DNA of 64,000 nucleotides, from NCBI RefSeq assembly GCF_019343195.1, contig NZ_RPHB01000002.1:1-64000 (forward strand), read 5' to 3'. Shown here piece after piece: positions 38,171 to 48,113 of this stretch. The first letter of the stretch is position 1. The number at the start of each line of letters is the position of its first letter. The DNA is from Arthrospiribacter ruber. GTDB lineage: Bacteria; Bacteroidota; Bacteroidia; Cytophagales; Cyclobacteriaceae. A program made the position numbers and the translations under genes. The notes beneath the pieces were generated by a model that saw only the letters and a list, made by a program, of their open reading frames with translations, did no database searches and was not told where the DNA came from.

Positions 38171-39766
38171 ATGAAAAATATCAAAACATATATACTTGCT
38201 TTGGGGATCGGTTGTACAGCAGCTTCCTGTACAGGAGATTTTCTTGATACCGAGCCCATTACAGAATTGACAGACGAAAACTTTTACAGGACTACCAATG
38301 ATGCTTACAGGGCATTGGTTGGTTGCTATGAAGGCCTTCACCAAATTTGGGCTGGTGGGGTAAGTTTCCCTGTAGCTTCAGAAGTACTATCGGACAATGC
38401 CTTTGGTGGGACGGGATCTGCAGATGGCTTTGGCTATCAGATGCTAGATGAGTTTGACCGTAACAGGTCTACCGCAGATCAAAACCTATTTCAGGATAAC
38501 TGGTCCGCATATTACAGTGCTATATTCCGGATCAATTCATTCTTACAAAGAATGGATCAGATTGATTGGGAAGATGATGATGCTCTAAGGTTGCGGTACG
38601 AATCTGAAATCCGGTTTTTGAGGGCCTTCCTCTATTTTGATATGGTAAGGCTTTGGGGAAATATCCCCTTATTGACCGAACCATCTCCTGAAAATATACC
38701 ACAGGCCGAACCGGAAGAGGTATATAGGGTTATTGCCGAAGACTTACAGTTTGCCGCAGAAAATCTAGAAGCCATACCGGGCACGTCCCAGCCAAGCAGT
38801 GAGTTTGGAAGGGTCACCAAATGGGCGGCAAATGCTTTGATCGGAAGGGTTTATTTGTATTATACAGGTTACTACCAACAGCCTGACCTTGCCGGAGTCA
38901 TTACCGGTCAACAAGCTCTGGCCTATATGGAAGATGTGATTCAATCCGGTGGTTATGGACTGGTGGAGGAGTTTAGTCAACTTTGGCCTGCAGCCTCTTT
39001 GGAAGATTATGCCGGAGAACTTAATGAGGAGGTAATATTTTCTATCAGATACACCTATACCAGTGACTATGATGGCAATACAGATGGAAATCATTGGATG
39101 GTAATGCTTGGGATCAGAGAACAGTCATTTTTCCCTTATGGTCGGGGTTGGGGCGGAGCCACTGTTAACCCGAGACTGTACAATGCCTTCAATGAAAATG
39201 ATGCGCGTAGAGAAGCCTCTATTATTGCCATTGAAGAAGAAGGTCTTCCCTTTACAAACTTTAGCAGACAGAGGGAATATACGGGATATTATACAAAAAA
39301 ATATTCCCCGATGATTAATGAAGATGGCGTTGAATTGCCGGTTGATCTGGGCGCACCGAATCATATGATTGGTCAGTTTCAGGATTATTTCGTCATCCGG
39401 TATGCAGATGTGTTGCTGATGGCTGCTGAGTTGGGAAGCCCTAATGCACAAACCTATTTTGATGATGTAAGAAGGAGAGCATACGGTGAGAATTTCAGTT
39501 CACTTGCAATTACTCCAAACAGGCTATTGGAAGAACGTAGGCTTGAATTTGCGCTGGAGGGTATCCGCTATTGGGATCTATTGCGTCAAGGAGTGGACTT
39601 TGCAGCCAATGTGATCGGAGAGTCAAGCACAGTGTTGAATGCTGGATCACCTGTATCAAAAGTCATCAACCCATCCAATATCATTACTACAGAAGGGCTT
39701 CAACAAATTCCTAACAATCAGATTATTCTTTCTGATAATGTTCTTGTTCAAAACCCCGGTTGGTAA
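38171..39766 (+). CDS. SusD/RagB family glycan-binding lipoprotein
   Basis: A 531-residue SusD homologue with a lipoprotein signal ending in AASC (Cys20). Family blocks are FLDTEPITELTDENFYRTTN, the TPR-like ESEIRFLRAFLYFDMVRLWG with GNIPLL, and the C-terminal RLLEERRLEFALEGIRYWDL, ending VLVQNPGW. It forms the extracellular lid on the SusC encoded 10 bp upstream. Confidence 0.94.
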   Translation: MKNIKTYILALGIGCTAASCTGDFLDTEPITELTDENFYRTTNDAYRALVGCYEGLHQIWAGGVSFPVASEVLSDNAFGGTGSADGFGYQMLDEFDRNRSTADQNLFQDNWSAYYSAIFRINSFLQRMDQIDWEDDDALRLRYESEIRFLRAFLYFDMVRLWGNIPLLTEPSPENIPQAEPEEVYRVIAEDLQFAAENLEAIPGTSQPSSEFGRVTKWAANALIGRVYLYYTGYYQQPDLAGVITGQQALAYMEDVIQSGGYGLVEEFSQLWPAASLEDYAGELNEEVIFSIRYTYTSDYDGNTDGNHWMVMLGIREQSFFPYGRGWGGATVNPRLYNAFNENDARREASIIAIEEEGLPFTNFSRQREYTGYYTKKYSPMINEDGVELPVDLGAPNHMIGQFQDYFVIRYADVLLMAAELGSPNAQTYFDDVRRRAYGENFSSLAITPNRLLEERRLEFALEGIRYWDLLRQGVDFAANVIGESSTVLNAGSPVSKVINPSNIITTEGLQQIPNNQIILSDNVLVQNPGW

Positions 39767-39793
39767 GTTTGTTAACAATTAAGTAGACTAATT

Positions 39794-40699
39794 ATGAAAC
39801 TAAGGATAAAAAAAATATTCCTGGCAGCAATTCTTCTGTTGCCTATGGCTTGTGTAGTGGACGACAACTATGAGTTAGGGAGCCTGCTCACAGCTGATCA
39901 GATAAGCTTCAGGGTTGAGCAGGATCTGACTTCGGATCCGGGAGGAAACACAGTGATCTTAATCAATGATACACCAGAGACGGTTCCTATCTGGGATTAT
40001 GGGATTGGCAGATCTACCAGACAGCAAGATACTGTCCGTTTTGCATTCGCCGGAGATTATGAAATTAAGTTGTCATTTGTCACTGGGGGCGGTATCGTAG
40101 AACTGGATCCGGTTATGGTAAATGTCTCTGAAGATAACCTGAATTATGTGGATGATCCGCTTTGGACTGCACTTTCCGGTGGAGTTGGAGAGGAAAAAAC
40201 ATGGATACTCGATATAGACGCCAATTTTTTTGATGGACCTTTGTTTTTTTACGGAGCGGACAATGGCTATTTGCTTGAAGGAGATTCCTGGGATGGCGGA
40301 GATACGGGATGCTATGGAGAGGATTGTTGGGCATGGGAGCCTGATTATGCTGAAAATACCTGGTTGATGGACTATGGTGATTATGGTACCATGACATTCA
40401 GTCTGGATGGTGGACCCTATGTACAGGTCAACCATAACATGCTGCCCAACAGAGGTCTAGAAGAAGGTACCTATTTTTTGAATGTAGAAGACAAAACTTT
40501 AACACTCACAGATGCGGCCATTTTGCATAATTCAGGCAATGCTGACTGTGTCAACAATTGGGGAAATACGAGAATCTTCTCCCTTACCGAAAACGCCATG
40601 CAACTGGGTGTTTTGAGAAGAGACGATTGTGACGGTGCCGCTATGTTGGTATATAACTTTGTTTCACAGGATTATTTGGATAGCCTGGAAGAAGAATGA
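39794..40699 (+). CDS. Surface lipoprotein of the PUL (probable glycan-binding protein)
   Basis: A 301-residue lipoprotein (signal ending PMACV, Cys20), third gene of the susC-susD unit. Residues about 40-125 look like a PKD/Ig-like domain (TVRFAFAGDYEIKLSFVTGG). Residues about 135-300 form a Trp/Asp/Gly-rich beta domain with a repeated pattern of acidic and aromatic residues and four Cys (GCYGEDCW, ADCVN, DDCDG). In other PULs this position encodes SusE/F-like or SGBP surface proteins that bind the substrate glycan. No catalytic motif is seen. The binding role is inferred from position and composition. Confidence 0.65.
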   Translation: MKLRIKKIFLAAILLLPMACVVDDNYELGSLLTADQISFRVEQDLTSDPGGNTVILINDTPETVPIWDYGIGRSTRQQDTVRFAFAGDYEIKLSFVTGGGIVELDPVMVNVSEDNLNYVDDPLWTALSGGVGEEKTWILDIDANFFDGPLFFYGADNGYLLEGDSWDGGDTGCYGEDCWAWEPDYAENTWLMDYGDYGTMTFSLDGGPYVQVNHNMLPNRGLEEGTYFLNVEDKTLTLTDAAILHNSGNADCVNNWGNTRIFSLTENAMQLGVLRRDDCDGAAMLVYNFVSQDYLDSLEEE

Positions 40700-40769
40700 T
40701 GGATAGCCAAAAGCAATAACCTGAAAATGGAATTAAAAAAACCATAAGGAATAGTTTCTTGCAGCAATA

Positions 40770-40803
40770 GAGGCCGATTTTGCTAAAATCGGCCTCATTT
40801 TGT
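40770..40803 (+). terminator. Terminator at the end of the GH31/SusCD locus
   Basis: A perfect 12-bp stem GAGGCCGATTTT/AAAATCGGCCTC (loop GCT or shorter), followed by ATTTTGTTG. It lies about 70 bp past the last gene and is also placed to stop minus-strand transcription only weakly. Confidence 0.8.
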
Positions 40804-40864
40804 TGTAGCCGGAAAGAACTTAGCAGGAAAGTACACAGAAGCCTCTATCGTTAAAAATCATAAC

Positions 40865-41731
40865 CTAGTCAATATATTTACTGAATTTTAAAGACTTTTC
40901 TTCTATACACCTACACTCTGCGAAATTATCCCGGATAAACTGAAACAATTCCAGGAAAGAATAACCCTTATTGTCTTTCAAAAATTCATCCCGGATACGT
41001 TTATAGGTTTCAAGAACTTCCCCGGCTTTTTGCTTCAATTCCATATCACTTGTCAAAGGTTCCTGGTTTTCCGGTAATGCATAAACAAATCTCCCTGTTT
41101 CTGAACTGGCAACAGGAATCTGAAAAAAGCTTCTCTTGACAAATTCTCCTGTATTTTCTTTATGAATAGCGGCTTCAACAAAAAAATCAACAGCATGCTG
41201 AGGATAACCAAACAAATATCCATATGCACGGAATCGGTCCATTATTTCCTCAAACTCATACATCACCAATATAGCCTGGGGATCACTGGCTGCCACAATA
41301 CCTCTTTTCAGGAAAAAGTCAGCGTATTTTTCAATCGTATTTTGTAAGCTGGCCTTATTATATACGAGCAACTGAAATATTCTTTCCTCACCCGATATTG
41401 CCTTAAAAGGTATGATTGCAAAGCCTATATTTTCATTTGATAATTCCTCCAGGCTTTCTTGAAGCAGCTGGATCTGAGTTGCGGCCACATCTACTTCTAA
41501 AAGGACTTTGGTAACTGTATCAATGGGAAATTTAAAATGTTCAACCGTACTAATGGGCTTGAGTCCTCCAAAAACTGTGAAAAGCCCTTCCTTTTCAAGT
41601 GTTTCCTTGGCTATGGAGTCAGCTAGCTGAAGCATTCCATGGTCTGCCTGAGCCAGGACCTGCCCAAAGGAGAAAAGAAAGACCGATAGTAAAAAGGATG
41701 ACCTTCTTAAGGTTTTAAGTATAATTTTCAT
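40865..41731 (-). CDS. Secreted hypothetical protein, last gene of a TonB-receptor operon
   Basis: A 288-residue protein with a clean signal peptide (about 1-27, ending VLAQA). No family recognised. Notable are the segment RAYGYLFGYPQHAVDFFV near residue 170 and a C-terminal FAECRCIEE with a Cys-x-Cys. It starts 10 bp after the barrel protein gene, so it belongs to the operon that begins with the TonB receptor at 47205. The role is unknown; periplasmic or surface location is likely. Confidence 0.7.
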   Translation of the reverse strand: MKIILKTLRRSSFLLSVFLFSFGQVLAQADHGMLQLADSIAKETLEKEGLFTVFGGLKPISTVEHFKFPIDTVTKVLLEVDVAATQIQLLQESLEELSNENIGFAIIPFKAISGEERIFQLLVYNKASLQNTIEKYADFFLKRGIVAASDPQAILVMYEFEEIMDRFRAYGYLFGYPQHAVDFFVEAAIHKENTGEFVKRSFFQIPVASSETGRFVYALPENQEPLTSDMELKQKAGEVLETYKRIRDEFLKDNKGYSFLELFQFIRDNFAECRCIEEKSLKFSKYID

Positions 41732-41741
41732 AGTGAACAGG

Positions 41742-43235
41742 CTATATTATCAAAGAAAGATTAAGTTGAAATATTGAGAATTGCTGAATATTTTGAGATT
41801 TCAGCGTGTAATCAAAACCCAATTTGACAGACTCCTTTGGTGAGCGCAGTAAAAACCAGGAGGACAACTTTGCCTCCAAATGATTACTTTGGTAAAATTG
41901 GCGGTCCGGACCGTGCATCATTTGGCTGATGCCATCTGATAGTTCCGGAAATATGCCGGGTTGAGGCATAAATACTCCCAAGCCCGGCCTTAGGAAAATA
42001 CTGAAATGCTTTCTATCAATGAGGGCAAAGGAATTAGAAGCAAGCAGATACAAACTCGAAAAACTCCTGAGGCTTTCAGCTGCAAAATCCTCATCGCGCT
42101 GCTTAATAGATGCCCAGCGCAATTCCCATATGCTATTGGATCGGTAAACATTAAAAGTATGGACTCCTTCAATTCTTTGGGTACGGTACAAGAAATTGAC
42201 AGCCTCAAATACAGGATCCATGCTTGTTCCGTTCAAAATTTCCCAGGAGAAATGCTGTTGATAATCCCCTTGTTCAAGTGGAATAAACAAACCCGATTCC
42301 ATGGAGAATTTACCGGCCCTTGAACTTCCGGCATCCACAGGAAAAGCTATTCCATCCCTCAAATTTGCACTGAGTATCCCATTGGAAAACTGAAGGAATA
42401 CCGAGGTCTTGTTGGCAAAAGTATGTCTGCCGTACAGTTGAAAAGCCGACTCTTCAATAAATTGGTTTCTTGTAAAACTCTGGAATGCATTTCTGGAAAA
42501 AGTGTTTAAGCCTCTCATAAAAATGAGGGAAAACTCCTGCACAGCAAATGCCCCTATCTGATTTTCCTCATTGCTCCTTGAAAATGTAGCGGCAGCTCCA
42601 AGCTCTGTACTTCGGTGAGGTCGAATACTTTGCCCAACCTGAACTTCATAGCGGTTTTTGTTATACAATGGTCTTGGTTCTGCATCCATTGCAAAAGTTT
42701 CCACCTGATAATTGACACGGAAGAAATTGCCCAGTTTTTCTTGCAGGTAACGGGCGGAATTTCCGGAAAGGCTGATCCTTACTTTATCTCCGGACCAGGG
42801 GGAAGTCTGCTCTTGTGCCAAAAGATAAGGATGTAGGGAAGTTTCCATACTCTGCATCAGAAAAGGCCTTACTTGCTCTAATTCTCTTGTATATTGAAAA
42901 TCTCCCTGAAAAGACCAATTTCCCAGCTGCTTTCCGGATTGGGAATAAAAGTGAATGTTTCTAAAAGATTCCGGCATCAAGGAAGCCACCAGGTTTCCTT
43001 CACCACTGGAATAATTCAGAGAAGCTCTGTAAAATTCAGCCTTCTCTTGATCCATTAAAAAAGGATAAGCAGCATGCCAGAATATATCCTGACGCAGGAA
43101 ATACTGTACAGGATGGAATTTCTTAGCTTGTTCATCTTGCCGCAACAGGCTATCTGCCCCCTTAGCCATCAATGAACCAGGCAAAAAACACATTCCAAAT
43201 ACTACAAACACATGGATGCTGCTTATCATTTTCAT
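41742..43235 (-). CDS. DUF6850-like outer-membrane beta-barrel protein
   Basis: A 497-residue protein with a signal peptide (about 1-25) and repeated amphipathic beta strands, ending in the aromatic-rich strand FSIFQLNLSLII typical of outer-membrane barrels. The N-terminal part (QYFLRQDIFWHAAYPFLMDQ, then YSSGEGNLVASLMPESFRNI) resembles DUF6850 proteins, but I cannot confirm the family. It is third in a four-gene operon, after a DUF4876-like lipoprotein (11-bp gap). It may be a porin-like partner of the TonB receptor. Confidence 0.6.
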   Translation of the reverse strand: MKMISSIHVFVVFGMCFLPGSLMAKGADSLLRQDEQAKKFHPVQYFLRQDIFWHAAYPFLMDQEKAEFYRASLNYSSGEGNLVASLMPESFRNIHFYSQSGKQLGNWSFQGDFQYTRELEQVRPFLMQSMETSLHPYLLAQEQTSPWSGDKVRISLSGNSARYLQEKLGNFFRVNYQVETFAMDAEPRPLYNKNRYEVQVGQSIRPHRSTELGAAATFSRSNEENQIGAFAVQEFSLIFMRGLNTFSRNAFQSFTRNQFIEESAFQLYGRHTFANKTSVFLQFSNGILSANLRDGIAFPVDAGSSRAGKFSMESGLFIPLEQGDYQQHFSWEILNGTSMDPVFEAVNFLYRTQRIEGVHTFNVYRSNSIWELRWASIKQRDEDFAAESLRSFSSLYLLASNSFALIDRKHFSIFLRPGLGVFMPQPGIFPELSDGISQMMHGPDRQFYQSNHLEAKLSSWFLLRSPKESVKLGFDYTLKSQNIQQFSIFQLNLSLII

Positions 43236-43246
43236 ACCATCATATC

Positions 43247-44452
43247 TTAACGGTCAGCAGGAGATGGATCAGGATTAATCACAAAATCGTTTGTACTGTT
43301 ATTCGTGTCCTCATAGATCATGTTACCATCTACAGTTCTGGTTTTTCTTATGATGGACTCCGCAGAATAAATATCATTGACAAAAGAAAATCCTGCATCC
43401 AAACTCACAGGAATCCTTTTAAAGCTTCCGTCAGATTCGCTTCTTAAAGCCTCTACCGCGTCTATGACCAAATTATTTGGAACTTTTACCACGGGAGGGG
43501 AATCGGGGTTTGCTCCTGGCACGGGAACCTGCTCTAAAGCATCAAAATCCTCAGTTCTCCAAATGATTGTACCAGGTCCAAATACAGGAACCAAAGAGAA
43601 GGTACTGTTAAAAGGATGGTACAGCATTTCCATATTCGTGACATTGGGTGCATCCACATCCCGTTCAGATCCTACCACAAATAGCTCAAAATCTGCTTGG
43701 CTAAGGTCTACGGGACTGTTTGGATTTGCCTCTGAGGCACGGTGATTGATTCCTTGTTGTGCTATGGTGATGGCAGAAAATGGTGCCAAAACATTCGTAT
43801 TGCCATTTCCGGGAATTCTCCATGCCGTGGTGACATACACATTAGATTGATCTTCAGCGAAAGGCGTAGGAATGGTATTTGGGTTGATTTGACCGGATGG
43901 GCCATGCACATTGGACAAAATCAAACCATCCAGAATGATAGGCTCACTGGTGTTGTTGTAGATTTCAAAGAACTGGTCAAAGAAATAATTGGAGCCTTCA
44001 GGTGTCGCTGAACCTGCATAATAAACCTGACTGATCACCAGATTACCGGCAATAGATCCCTCCAAACGGATCTGTACAGGTGATGCCGCTATGGTTGGAT
44101 TGAGCAATAAATTATTGTCTACATAGTTCAGGTTTATATTTATAGGGGAACCGACAATGACAGCAGCCTCTTCTTCACTCAGGACCCGGGTAGCCTGTAG
44201 CCTATAAAGCCCCGGAACTATATTTTCGATGTTCACTTCACCGTTTGCTCCTGATGTTTCCTCAATTACCTGTCCGGAAGAAAGGTTGGTCAGTGAGAAA
44301 GCAACTTCAGAAGCATTCTCTTCCAGGAAGTCTTCAGGAAACAAAATCTGAAAGGAAGCATCAAAGCGCTGAAGCCTTGGTTCGTCTTCATTATTACAGG
44401 CCATTATGATTAACAAGGCGAGCAGTGGGAGTAATCTGGTTGATGTTTTCAT
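43247..44452 (-). CDS. DUF4876-like lipoprotein
   Basis: A 401-residue lipoprotein (signal ending IMACN, Cys19). Residues about 30-115 form an Ig-like or carboxypeptidase-regulatory-like domain (VNIENIVPGLYRLQATRVLS). Residues about 135-390 resemble the lamin-tail-like fold of DUF4876 proteins (LVISQVYYAGSATPEGSNYF, DQFFEIYNNTSEPIILDGL). It lies between a TonB receptor and an outer-membrane barrel gene. By analogy with SusD and related partners it may help capture the receptor's ligand. That role is inference. Confidence 0.7.
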   Translation of the reverse strand: MKTSTRLLPLLALLIIMACNNEDEPRLQRFDASFQILFPEDFLEENASEVAFSLTNLSSGQVIEETSGANGEVNIENIVPGLYRLQATRVLSEEEAAVIVGSPININLNYVDNNLLLNPTIAASPVQIRLEGSIAGNLVISQVYYAGSATPEGSNYFFDQFFEIYNNTSEPIILDGLILSNVHGPSGQINPNTIPTPFAEDQSNVYVTTAWRIPGNGNTNVLAPFSAITIAQQGINHRASEANPNSPVDLSQADFELFVVGSERDVDAPNVTNMEMLYHPFNSTFSLVPVFGPGTIIWRTEDFDALEQVPVPGANPDSPPVVKVPNNLVIDAVEALRSESDGSFKRIPVSLDAGFSFVNDIYSAESIIRKTRTVDGNMIYEDTNNSTNDFVINPDPSPADR

Positions 44453-44508
44453 TTAATCGATTAATTTGTTTTAGAATTATTTAATTATTTACGCTTGGGT
44501 AATTCAAA

Positions 44509-47205
44509 CTAAAGTCTATAGAAAACCTCTGCCCCAAAGAATAGGCTTAGGTTCCGTTGTACAAATGCTTCTGTCCTTGGGTCTTGAAATAATGGTCTAT
44601 GGTTGAACAGGTTGTTGACAAAAAATGCAAAGCCCCTTCCTTGGTTAAACTCTTTGTTCATTCTGAAATTAATCAACAGTAAGGGAGGTCTGTTGACCGT
44701 TTTCAATTGTTCATCCGACAGCAAGTTTCTATATTCCATAAGCGCTTCCTGTCTGGATTCTTCCTCGGAAAGTCTCAAAATTTCTCCCCTTCGATTTAGC
44801 AAAGCCGTAGGAAATGGATCGAAACCTGTGAGCTGGTCGCTCTGCTGCCATATTACCTGTGAAAGAGTAGAAATGACTATACCTGCTTTTGGAATGTGAT
44901 GGATCAATCTCAAAGAGGTATTAAGTTGCGTACCGGAGTTGCCCTGCCCTGCCTGAAAGAACGGGACAAAAGGTGAGTTAACCTGTCGAAAAATAAAATT
45001 GGGATTGACTTCTTTCCCTTCAACAAAACTTCTTGTCTGTATCAAAGCCCCGTTGAACGATAGGGAAGTGTTCAGGGATTGAATTTCGGGGAAATCCAAT
45101 GCAAACTCAATTCCCTTATTTTCCAGGCCTCTATTGTTGAAAGGGGCATCGTATGCCAGGAATAAAGTGTCATACCGGACTGGCTGATCAGTGATTATAG
45201 GAGGCAGTCCATTTCTGGTTTCTACAATACCAAACACTCCCCGGTGCGCAATAAAAGGTTGGCGAACAAAGCTGGGGCCACCCTTGGTATTTTCAATAAA
45301 CCCATTGACGGTATACCTGACGGCTCCCAGTTCACCGTCCAAACTCACTTCAAATTTATCAGACCTAAAACTTGTTAACCTTTCGGTTTCGGGTGTTATT
45401 TTTCTAGTGGTTACGACCAACAACCGTTCTTCGGGATTGGGAGCAAAGTAGTTGAAGTTGATCATGTCAATAAATCTGGGGCCTGGGGATAAGAAGTTCA
45501 GCCCTGGGATTTTGGAGTGAATACCATAGGCCAAGCGGATTCGGTGGTTTTGGCTAAGAGAAAAGGAGGTTTGGATCCTGGGCTGCCAATCTGTTCCGAT
45601 GACTCTTTGTTCAGGGCCGGAAAGAAAGTAATGGTCAGTCCTTAGGCCAAGCTGCCAGGACCAGATATTCTGGCCAAGACGCAAATAAAAGCGATCCTCA
45701 ACATAAGCGGAAAATTGATTCAATCCCGGAATTTCATCAAAGGTTCTGGGCCTATCACCGGCATTATAGTTTTGTCTTGGAGGTGTTTGCAGGTCAAACT
45801 GCCTGCCTAAGCCCGAATTTACATCATATCGGTACTCTGTACCCATCACCAACTTATGCGAAATGTCCCCAGACTTGACACTTTTAAAAAGCTCCAGCCT
45901 GTGATAGTAGTTAAAGGGGTTTCCTTCCACCGTGGTCATATTAAAATAACGGGCAGGGCCGAAGGGGACCACAGCAGTAGAGTCTACCATCAAAGTGGGC
46001 CTAGGGCCGACACTGGTAGTTATAAATTCTGTAAAAAAAGACCTTTGCCGGTTTTGGGTCAAAGAAATTGTCCCTTCCAGTCTATCGAACCAGCTTTGGT
46101 TTTGTAAAATAAAATGGCTGTTCCACCGAAGCATATAATCGGAAGATTCCCAACTGCGTTGAGAGGGATCCCTATCTGCCTGCATGGCCCTGGATGCAGT
46201 ATTGATGCCAAAAGTAGCCCTGTTTCTAATGATCAGATCACCATTAAGTCCTGTCCATTGATGTCCCAGAGTTCCCTGACGGCGAACAAACCTGTTGAAG
46301 ACATCCCTTGGGTCGGGTCTGGAATCCATAGCATCCAAATCAATACTGAAAGCATGGGATTTACTCCATTCAAAGCCTGCACCACCGGATACCTGAAGGG
46401 CATTGGGATTTGCCCTCAGGTTAAGGCTTGGTCTGAAAGCACCAATTCGGGTCTGCACGATCACTGCTCCTGCTGTGAAGTTTCCATGCCTTGCAGAGCC
46501 TACCCCTCTCAAAACTTCCACTGATTCTATCTGATCAGCAGGGATCTGTCTTAAATCAAAACCTTGGTTGGCAACTGATTGAAATGGAGGAGCGGTGTTG
46601 GGACTACTATTGAGAATATTTACATTGTTTTGAAGATTGGCATCATTTGACAGCGGGCTGCCGTCCATCACTATGGCAGTACCCATTTGTGCAACAGCAT
46701 TACCTGCTCCATTGGTCGAAACCTGCCGTAAAAGAATCTGTTGTGGCGTATTGACATTTGGATTAATTGCTAACTGACCGGGAATCAACTGAAGTACATC
46801 TCTTAAACTATTGGGTTGAACATGTGCTATAGCATCCCTCACTATCACTGATGCCGTTGCCAACCCATGAACATTTTCCTTGGATATAACAGTAACTTCA
46901 TTGAGTTCCAAGCTTCTTTCTTTAAGAACTAATGAATGATCAATGTCAGGTTCAAATACATTCAATGTGGTAACGAGACGCTCATATCCCATCATTGATA
47001 TGATTATTTTTTTCTGACCATGGGAGAGCAGGGAAAAGGTTGCCTGTCCTTCAATATTGCTAATCTGAAATACCCCATCCGGCTCAATCTGTATTAAAGC
47101 ACCGGTTATTGGCTCATTATTGCTATCAAAAATAGATAGCTTAAGGTCTGAAGAAGAGTTCTGTAAATTAATGCAGTGAACCAAACCAAGGATGAATAAA
47201 AGCAT
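44509..47205 (-). CDS. TonB-dependent receptor (CarboxypepD_reg, non-SusC type)
   Basis: An 898-residue receptor with a short hydrophobic signal (MLLFILGLVHC), a CarboxypepD_reg-like domain (about 20-95, ALIQIEPDGVFQISNIEGQA), a plug (about 125-255, including QIESVEVLRGVGSARHGNF) and a barrel ending NLSLFFGAEVFYRL. It lacks the SusC-specific signatures and no SusD follows. It leads a compact operon with DUF4876-like, DUF6850-like and unknown secreted proteins (gaps 56, 11 and 10 bp). Such receptors often take up iron or other metal chelates; the substrate here is unknown. Confidence 0.9.
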   Translation of the reverse strand: MLLFILGLVHCINLQNSSSDLKLSIFDSNNEPITGALIQIEPDGVFQISNIEGQATFSLLSHGQKKIIISMMGYERLVTTLNVFEPDIDHSLVLKERSLELNEVTVISKENVHGLATASVIVRDAIAHVQPNSLRDVLQLIPGQLAINPNVNTPQQILLRQVSTNGAGNAVAQMGTAIVMDGSPLSNDANLQNNVNILNSSPNTAPPFQSVANQGFDLRQIPADQIESVEVLRGVGSARHGNFTAGAVIVQTRIGAFRPSLNLRANPNALQVSGGAGFEWSKSHAFSIDLDAMDSRPDPRDVFNRFVRRQGTLGHQWTGLNGDLIIRNRATFGINTASRAMQADRDPSQRSWESSDYMLRWNSHFILQNQSWFDRLEGTISLTQNRQRSFFTEFITTSVGPRPTLMVDSTAVVPFGPARYFNMTTVEGNPFNYYHRLELFKSVKSGDISHKLVMGTEYRYDVNSGLGRQFDLQTPPRQNYNAGDRPRTFDEIPGLNQFSAYVEDRFYLRLGQNIWSWQLGLRTDHYFLSGPEQRVIGTDWQPRIQTSFSLSQNHRIRLAYGIHSKIPGLNFLSPGPRFIDMINFNYFAPNPEERLLVVTTRKITPETERLTSFRSDKFEVSLDGELGAVRYTVNGFIENTKGGPSFVRQPFIAHRGVFGIVETRNGLPPIITDQPVRYDTLFLAYDAPFNNRGLENKGIEFALDFPEIQSLNTSLSFNGALIQTRSFVEGKEVNPNFIFRQVNSPFVPFFQAGQGNSGTQLNTSLRLIHHIPKAGIVISTLSQVIWQQSDQLTGFDPFPTALLNRRGEILRLSEEESRQEALMEYRNLLSDEQLKTVNRPPLLLINFRMNKEFNQGRGFAFFVNNLFNHRPLFQDPRTEAFVQRNLSLFFGAEVFYRL

Positions 47206-47472
47206 GAGATAATCGATAACAAAATGTATTTTTCAGTAAAGCTGACAGGTAACCATAAAGGATAGGCGAATCCATTAATAATTGTTGCTTTCATATTTCC
47301 AGAATTCAATTTATTTTCCAGGTATCTGAAAAGGGATCAAACCGAATTCTATAAATGCAACATTGTTGCAAATAAACCATCTTTTTCCCAGTTACGGAAG
47401 ACTTTTTTGCATTTTTATCAAGAATATATCTTTTAGCTTGGCCACATTTTTTAGGCTCCCGACAAAAAATTG

Positions 47473-47896
47473 ATGAATCCAGGTATCTTTAAAAAAATGC
47501 TTATCAATTTTTCGGTGGATACCCAAAGATTGAAAATGTAGAATTTCTTTTTTCAAGTAAGGACTGTTTGCTGAAGGGATACTGCCCCTGCAAAGTCTGT
47601 AAACCCTTGGAACCGGTAAAGTCTATGCCTTTGGAAATACGAAAACTTTTAAAGGAGATGGAAAGCAATCCTGACCTTAAAATAAATGATAGGGGATTAC
47701 CTATAAAAAGCAGGCTGAAATGTTGGGAGACCCAATGGCTGTCCGTGCAGTGGCCAGTGCCAATGGGATGAACAGAATATCCATAATTATTCCATGTCAT
47801 CGGGTCATCGGGAGTGATGGCAGGCTAACAGGCTATGGAGGAGGGATCTGGCGAAAAAAATACCTTTTGGATTTGGAGGCCGGCATGGATAAATGA
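47473..47896 (+). pseudogene. ada fossil, copy 2 (further deleted)
   Basis: It shares with copy 1 the upstream block starting ATGAATCCAGGTATC, then jumps at a CCAAAG hexamer straight into the middle of the Ada zinc domain (PKIENVEFLFSSKDC), skipping 277 bp that copy 1 retains, including the start codon. It keeps the same internal junction ([13 protein letters not shown]) and ends in [14 protein letters not shown] to TGA 47894-47896. One zinc-site region residue differs (GYCPCKVC versus GYRPCKVC). Non-functional. Confidence 0.85.
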
Positions 47897-48113
47897 ACGG
47901 ACTTTATTTTACAAAAATTTAAAATCCATTCAAATCTATATACTAAAACAAGCAACATCATAACCCATCAATGTTCGGTTGCGGACAAATTTGTTCGGGA
48001 GATCATGAGACATCTATGAAAAAAATAGGTTTAAGGGCATAAGAGTGTCTTTAGATTTGGCATGCATTTAGGTTTAATTATTTTCGAAAGTCCTAACCCT
48101 AGTCCGCAGTCCT

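Noticed and set aside
47106-47309. 67-codon minus-strand frame overlapping the TonB receptor start
   Set aside because: Runs out of frame over the receptor's signal region; hydrophobicity comes from the overlapping signal peptide. No evidence that it is an N-terminal extension.
48040-48113. Sigma-54-like promoter before the FtsX permease
   Set aside because: TTGGCATGCATT looks suggestive, but the GG-to-GC spacing does not fit the -24/-12 consensus.
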